From positions 9,183-73,182 of the forward strand of contig QFQX01000021.1 in NCBI GenBank assembly GCA_003248775.1: a stretch of 64,000 nucleotides of DNA. Reading direction: 5' to 3'. A program made the translations under genes and the position numbers. Below, one piece after another: positions 62,276 to 64,000 of the stretch (position 1 is the first letter of the stretch; each line of letters begins with the position of its first letter). The DNA comes from Shinella sp. Lineage in GTDB: Bacteria > Pseudomonadota > Alphaproteobacteria > Rhizobiales > Rhizobiaceae. Below the pieces are notes generated by a model that ran no database searches, had not been told where the DNA came from, and saw only the letters and a list, made by a program, of their open reading frames with translations.

Positions 62276-63331
62276 ATGCGTCTTTTCAGCTGCAGCAACT
62301 GTGCCAACGTTGTTCATTTTGACAACAACGCATGCGTCACCTGCGGCATGGGGCTTGCCTATCGTCCCGGCCATTTCGACATGGTTGCCATTCAGGCCTT
62401 GCCGGATGGCGGGTGGGCCGATCCGTCCGAACCGGGGATGCTGCTCCAGCCCTGCGCAAATGCAGTCATGGCTGGCTGCAACTGGCTGGTAGAGGATGGC
62501 GATCCTTCCGGTTTCTGCATCGCCTGCCGGCATAACCTGATGATCCCGGATCTCGACATTACCGAGAACGTCGAGAACTGGCAGAAGATCGAGCTTGCCA
62601 AGCGCTACCTGTTCTATTCGCTGATGCGTTTCGGACTGCCGCTCGTTACCCGGGCTGCTGACCCTGTGGGTGGGCTAGGCTTCGAATTCCTCTCCGACGG
62701 CAGTGGAACCGCTGACGGTCCAGTGCTGACGGGACATGCGAGCGGTCTGATCACGCTCAACGTCGCGGAGGCATCGGATGCCGAACGCGAAGCACGCAGG
62801 GTCTCGCTCGGCGAGCCGTTCCGCACGCTGATCGGACATTTCCGCCATGAGGTCGGTCACTACTTCTGGGAAAAGCTCATCCGTGACCGGGGCGCTATCG
62901 ATGGTTTTCGGGTGCTTTTCGGAGACGAGAGTGAAGACTATGGCGAGGCCCTGCAAAGGCATTACGTGAATGGGCCTGCGGCGGGCTGGGAACAAGGCTT
63001 CATCAGCGCCTATGCCGCAAGTCATCCATGGGAAGACTTCGCCGAGACCTGGGCGCATTACTTCCACATCGTCGATGCGCTCGATACCGCGGATGCCTTC
63101 GGCTTGAGGACCAGTCCGGAAACCAATGCCGGCGGGCTGGCGCTCACCACCACGTTCGACAGCTATCGTGCAGTCAATGCACAGGTTTTGATCGATGCAT
63201 GGGTGCCGTTGACCATTGCGGTCAACAGTATCAACCGAAGCATGGGGCAAAGGGATCTTTACCCGTTCGTGCTTTCGGCTCCGGTGTTTGCGAAGCTCCA
63301 ATATATTCACGAAATAATTCATTTGAATTAA
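62276..63331 (+). CDS. Zinc-ribbon / putative zinc-binding metallopeptidase (DUF2248-like)
   Basis: The 351-residue protein has two zinc-ribbon-like Cys sets: C6, C9, C20, C23 and C60, C68, C81, C84. A HEVGHYF segment at 191-197 matches the HExxH metallopeptidase signature, and EDFAETWAHYFHIVDAL near 265 can supply a third ligand (H or E). The family is annotated as putative zinc peptidases without confirmed activity. GGAG precedes the ATG. It is a separate gene after the kinase. Confidence 0.8.
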   Translation: MRLFSCSNCANVVHFDNNACVTCGMGLAYRPGHFDMVAIQALPDGGWADPSEPGMLLQPCANAVMAGCNWLVEDGDPSGFCIACRHNLMIPDLDITENVENWQKIELAKRYLFYSLMRFGLPLVTRAADPVGGLGFEFLSDGSGTADGPVLTGHASGLITLNVAEASDAEREARRVSLGEPFRTLIGHFRHEVGHYFWEKLIRDRGAIDGFRVLFGDESEDYGEALQRHYVNGPAAGWEQGFISAYAASHPWEDFAETWAHYFHIVDALDTADAFGLRTSPETNAGGLALTTTFDSYRAVNAQVLIDAWVPLTIAVNSINRSMGQRDLYPFVLSAPVFAKLQYIHEIIHLN

Positions 63332-63398
63332 TTACAAACAGTGGGTTGACGGCCTGCAATCCGCCATAAATCAATTTCGTGTTATAATAATACTTTGC

Positions 63399-63423
63399 GG
63401 AACTATCGGTTTTGTTTTGCGTT
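63399..63423 (+). promoter_or_regulatory. Candidate EcfG promoter for the small cysteine protein
   Basis: GGAAC (63399-63403), 16 bases, CGTT (63420-63423), with a following AAAA. It matches the consensus fully and ends 25 bases before the start codon. Confidence 0.75.
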
Positions 63424-63448
63424 AAAATCCCGTTCAGGGAGAACGCAG

Positions 63449-63793
63449 ATGGACACGCTCGCAGCACTGATGATCCTCGTTGCATGTCACCCCGAGACCA
63501 CGACTTGTCTCGATGAACCCGTTGCCGTGATATCCTACCAGTCGACGGATGAGTGTCGCACGGCCATGCCGGGCGAGATCGAGCGAGCGGAAAAACTCGC
63601 CGAGATCATTTATGGCAATTGTGTTCCCGTCGATCCGCAGCTTCTCGCAGGCCGACCGCAAATCCACCAGACCATCGATCCCGTCAAGCTCGCAGGTTTG
63701 TCGCATGGATCGACGCCTTCGGTGAATGCGCAGGCGCTTGCCGACAACCGGACCACGACGGATCCTTTCGCGGTTACGAGGGACCCACGCTAA
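63449..63793 (+). CDS. Small uncharacterised protein with four cysteines
   Basis: The 114-residue protein starts MDTLAALMILVACHPETTTC, with cysteines at 13, 20, 36 and 58 and a helical EIERAEKLAEIIYGNC. The short hydrophobic N-terminus could be a weak signal or a membrane contact. I recognise no family. GGGAGAACG precedes the ATG, and an EcfG promoter candidate lies directly upstream, so it is probably part of the general stress response. The C-terminal half (from about 66) is low in predicted structure. Confidence 0.65.
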   Translation: MDTLAALMILVACHPETTTCLDEPVAVISYQSTDECRTAMPGEIERAEKLAEIIYGNCVPVDPQLLAGRPQIHQTIDPVKLAGLSHGSTPSVNAQALADNRTTTDPFAVTRDPR

Positions 63794-63921
63794 AGTATTT
63801 CCGGCAAACGTGGCGACCGGTTTTCAGGTTCGGACAAATGCGACGAGGCAAAGGGATGAAGCATTTCAAGTGAGTGCTTATTCACCGTAAACCCTCTCGA
63901 TTCAGCGCCTGCATGGGTCCC

Positions 63922-64000
63922 AAAGCGTGTCGCGATCTTTCAGCTTCGCTCTCTACGCTTTAAGTCCTTGTTTCATCGCATGTCGTTGCCGCAAAACCGC
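63922..64000. repeat. Composite palindromic element cut by the window end
   Basis: AAAGCGT (63922-63928) and ACGCTTT (63955-63961) pair around GTCGCGATCTTTCAGCTTCG; then the left arm of the GCAAAACCGC family (GCATGTCGTTGCCGCAAAACC, up to 64000) runs to the edge. The same arm occurs at 22397. Confidence 0.65.

Overview
The window comes from an alphaproteobacterium of the order Hyphomicrobiales, most likely family Rhizobiaceae (Agrobacterium/Rhizobium/Shinella-like). The signs are a high GC content, a DUF982 protein, a PhyR/NepR general stress module, a PccR-type regulator next to propionyl-CoA carboxylase, and several families of palindromic intergenic repeats of the kind common in rhizobial genomes. 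No tRNA, rRNA, insertion sequence, phage or CRISPR array was seen. Nearly all of the DNA is metabolic: ABC importers, catabolic enzymes and LysR regulators.

Layout. (1) 1-5.5 kb: a truncated LysR regulator, DUF982 protein, PfkB kinase, HI0933-like flavoprotein, PLP aminotransferase and a GcvA-like LysR gene, all on the minus strand. (2) 5.7-10.7 kb: a plus-strand operon with a ureohydrolase (agmatinase/guanidinobutyrase type) and a PotD/A/B/C-type ABC importer, followed by a candidate structured RNA at 11.1-11.3 kb. (3) 11.3-19.9 kb: a minus-strand operon with a complete Liv-type importer, a GMC oxidoreductase and a 3-hydroxyisobutyrate dehydrogenase-like enzyme, with a divergent LysR gene. 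(4) 20.2-28.6 kb: propionyl-CoA assimilation, with methylmalonyl-CoA mutase, pccB, a small unknown gene, pccA and divergent pccR. (5) 28.6-32.3 kb: LysR/RidA pair and two valine-degradation enzymes (HIBYL-CoA hydrolase, isobutyryl-CoA dehydrogenase).

(6) 32.7-58.6 kb is the most interesting region: a large N-heterocycle (purine-type) catabolic island. It holds adenine deaminase, an 8-oxoguanine deaminase-like enzyme, guanine deaminase and a further TrzA/SsnA-like amidohydrolase. It also holds a molybdenum hydroxylase with fused FAD and Mo domains plus a 2Fe-2S subunit, an aldehyde dehydrogenase, a GMC oxidase, a two-subunit ThDP decarboxylase, a 2-oxoglutarate oxygenase and a BMP-type nucleoside/base ABC importer. 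Two non-heme iron oxygenases here lack a Rieske domain, while a separate Rieske protein and a GST homologue sit in another operon. This division of labour resembles the NdmC/NdmD/NdmE N7-demethylase of caffeine degraders. The importer is preceded by a near-perfect sigma-54 promoter and a TGCAC-N7-GTGCA dyad, suggesting NtrC-linked nitrogen control.

(7) 58.6-64 kb: a general-stress-response block with CsbD, DUF883 and holin-like proteins, nepR, phyR, an HWE histidine kinase, a zinc peptidase-like protein and a small cysteine-containing protein. GGAAC-N17/18-GTT elements, the expected EcfG promoter form, lie before csbD, DUF883, nepR, phyR, the last small gene and the distant DUF982 gene. The ecfG gene itself is not in the window.
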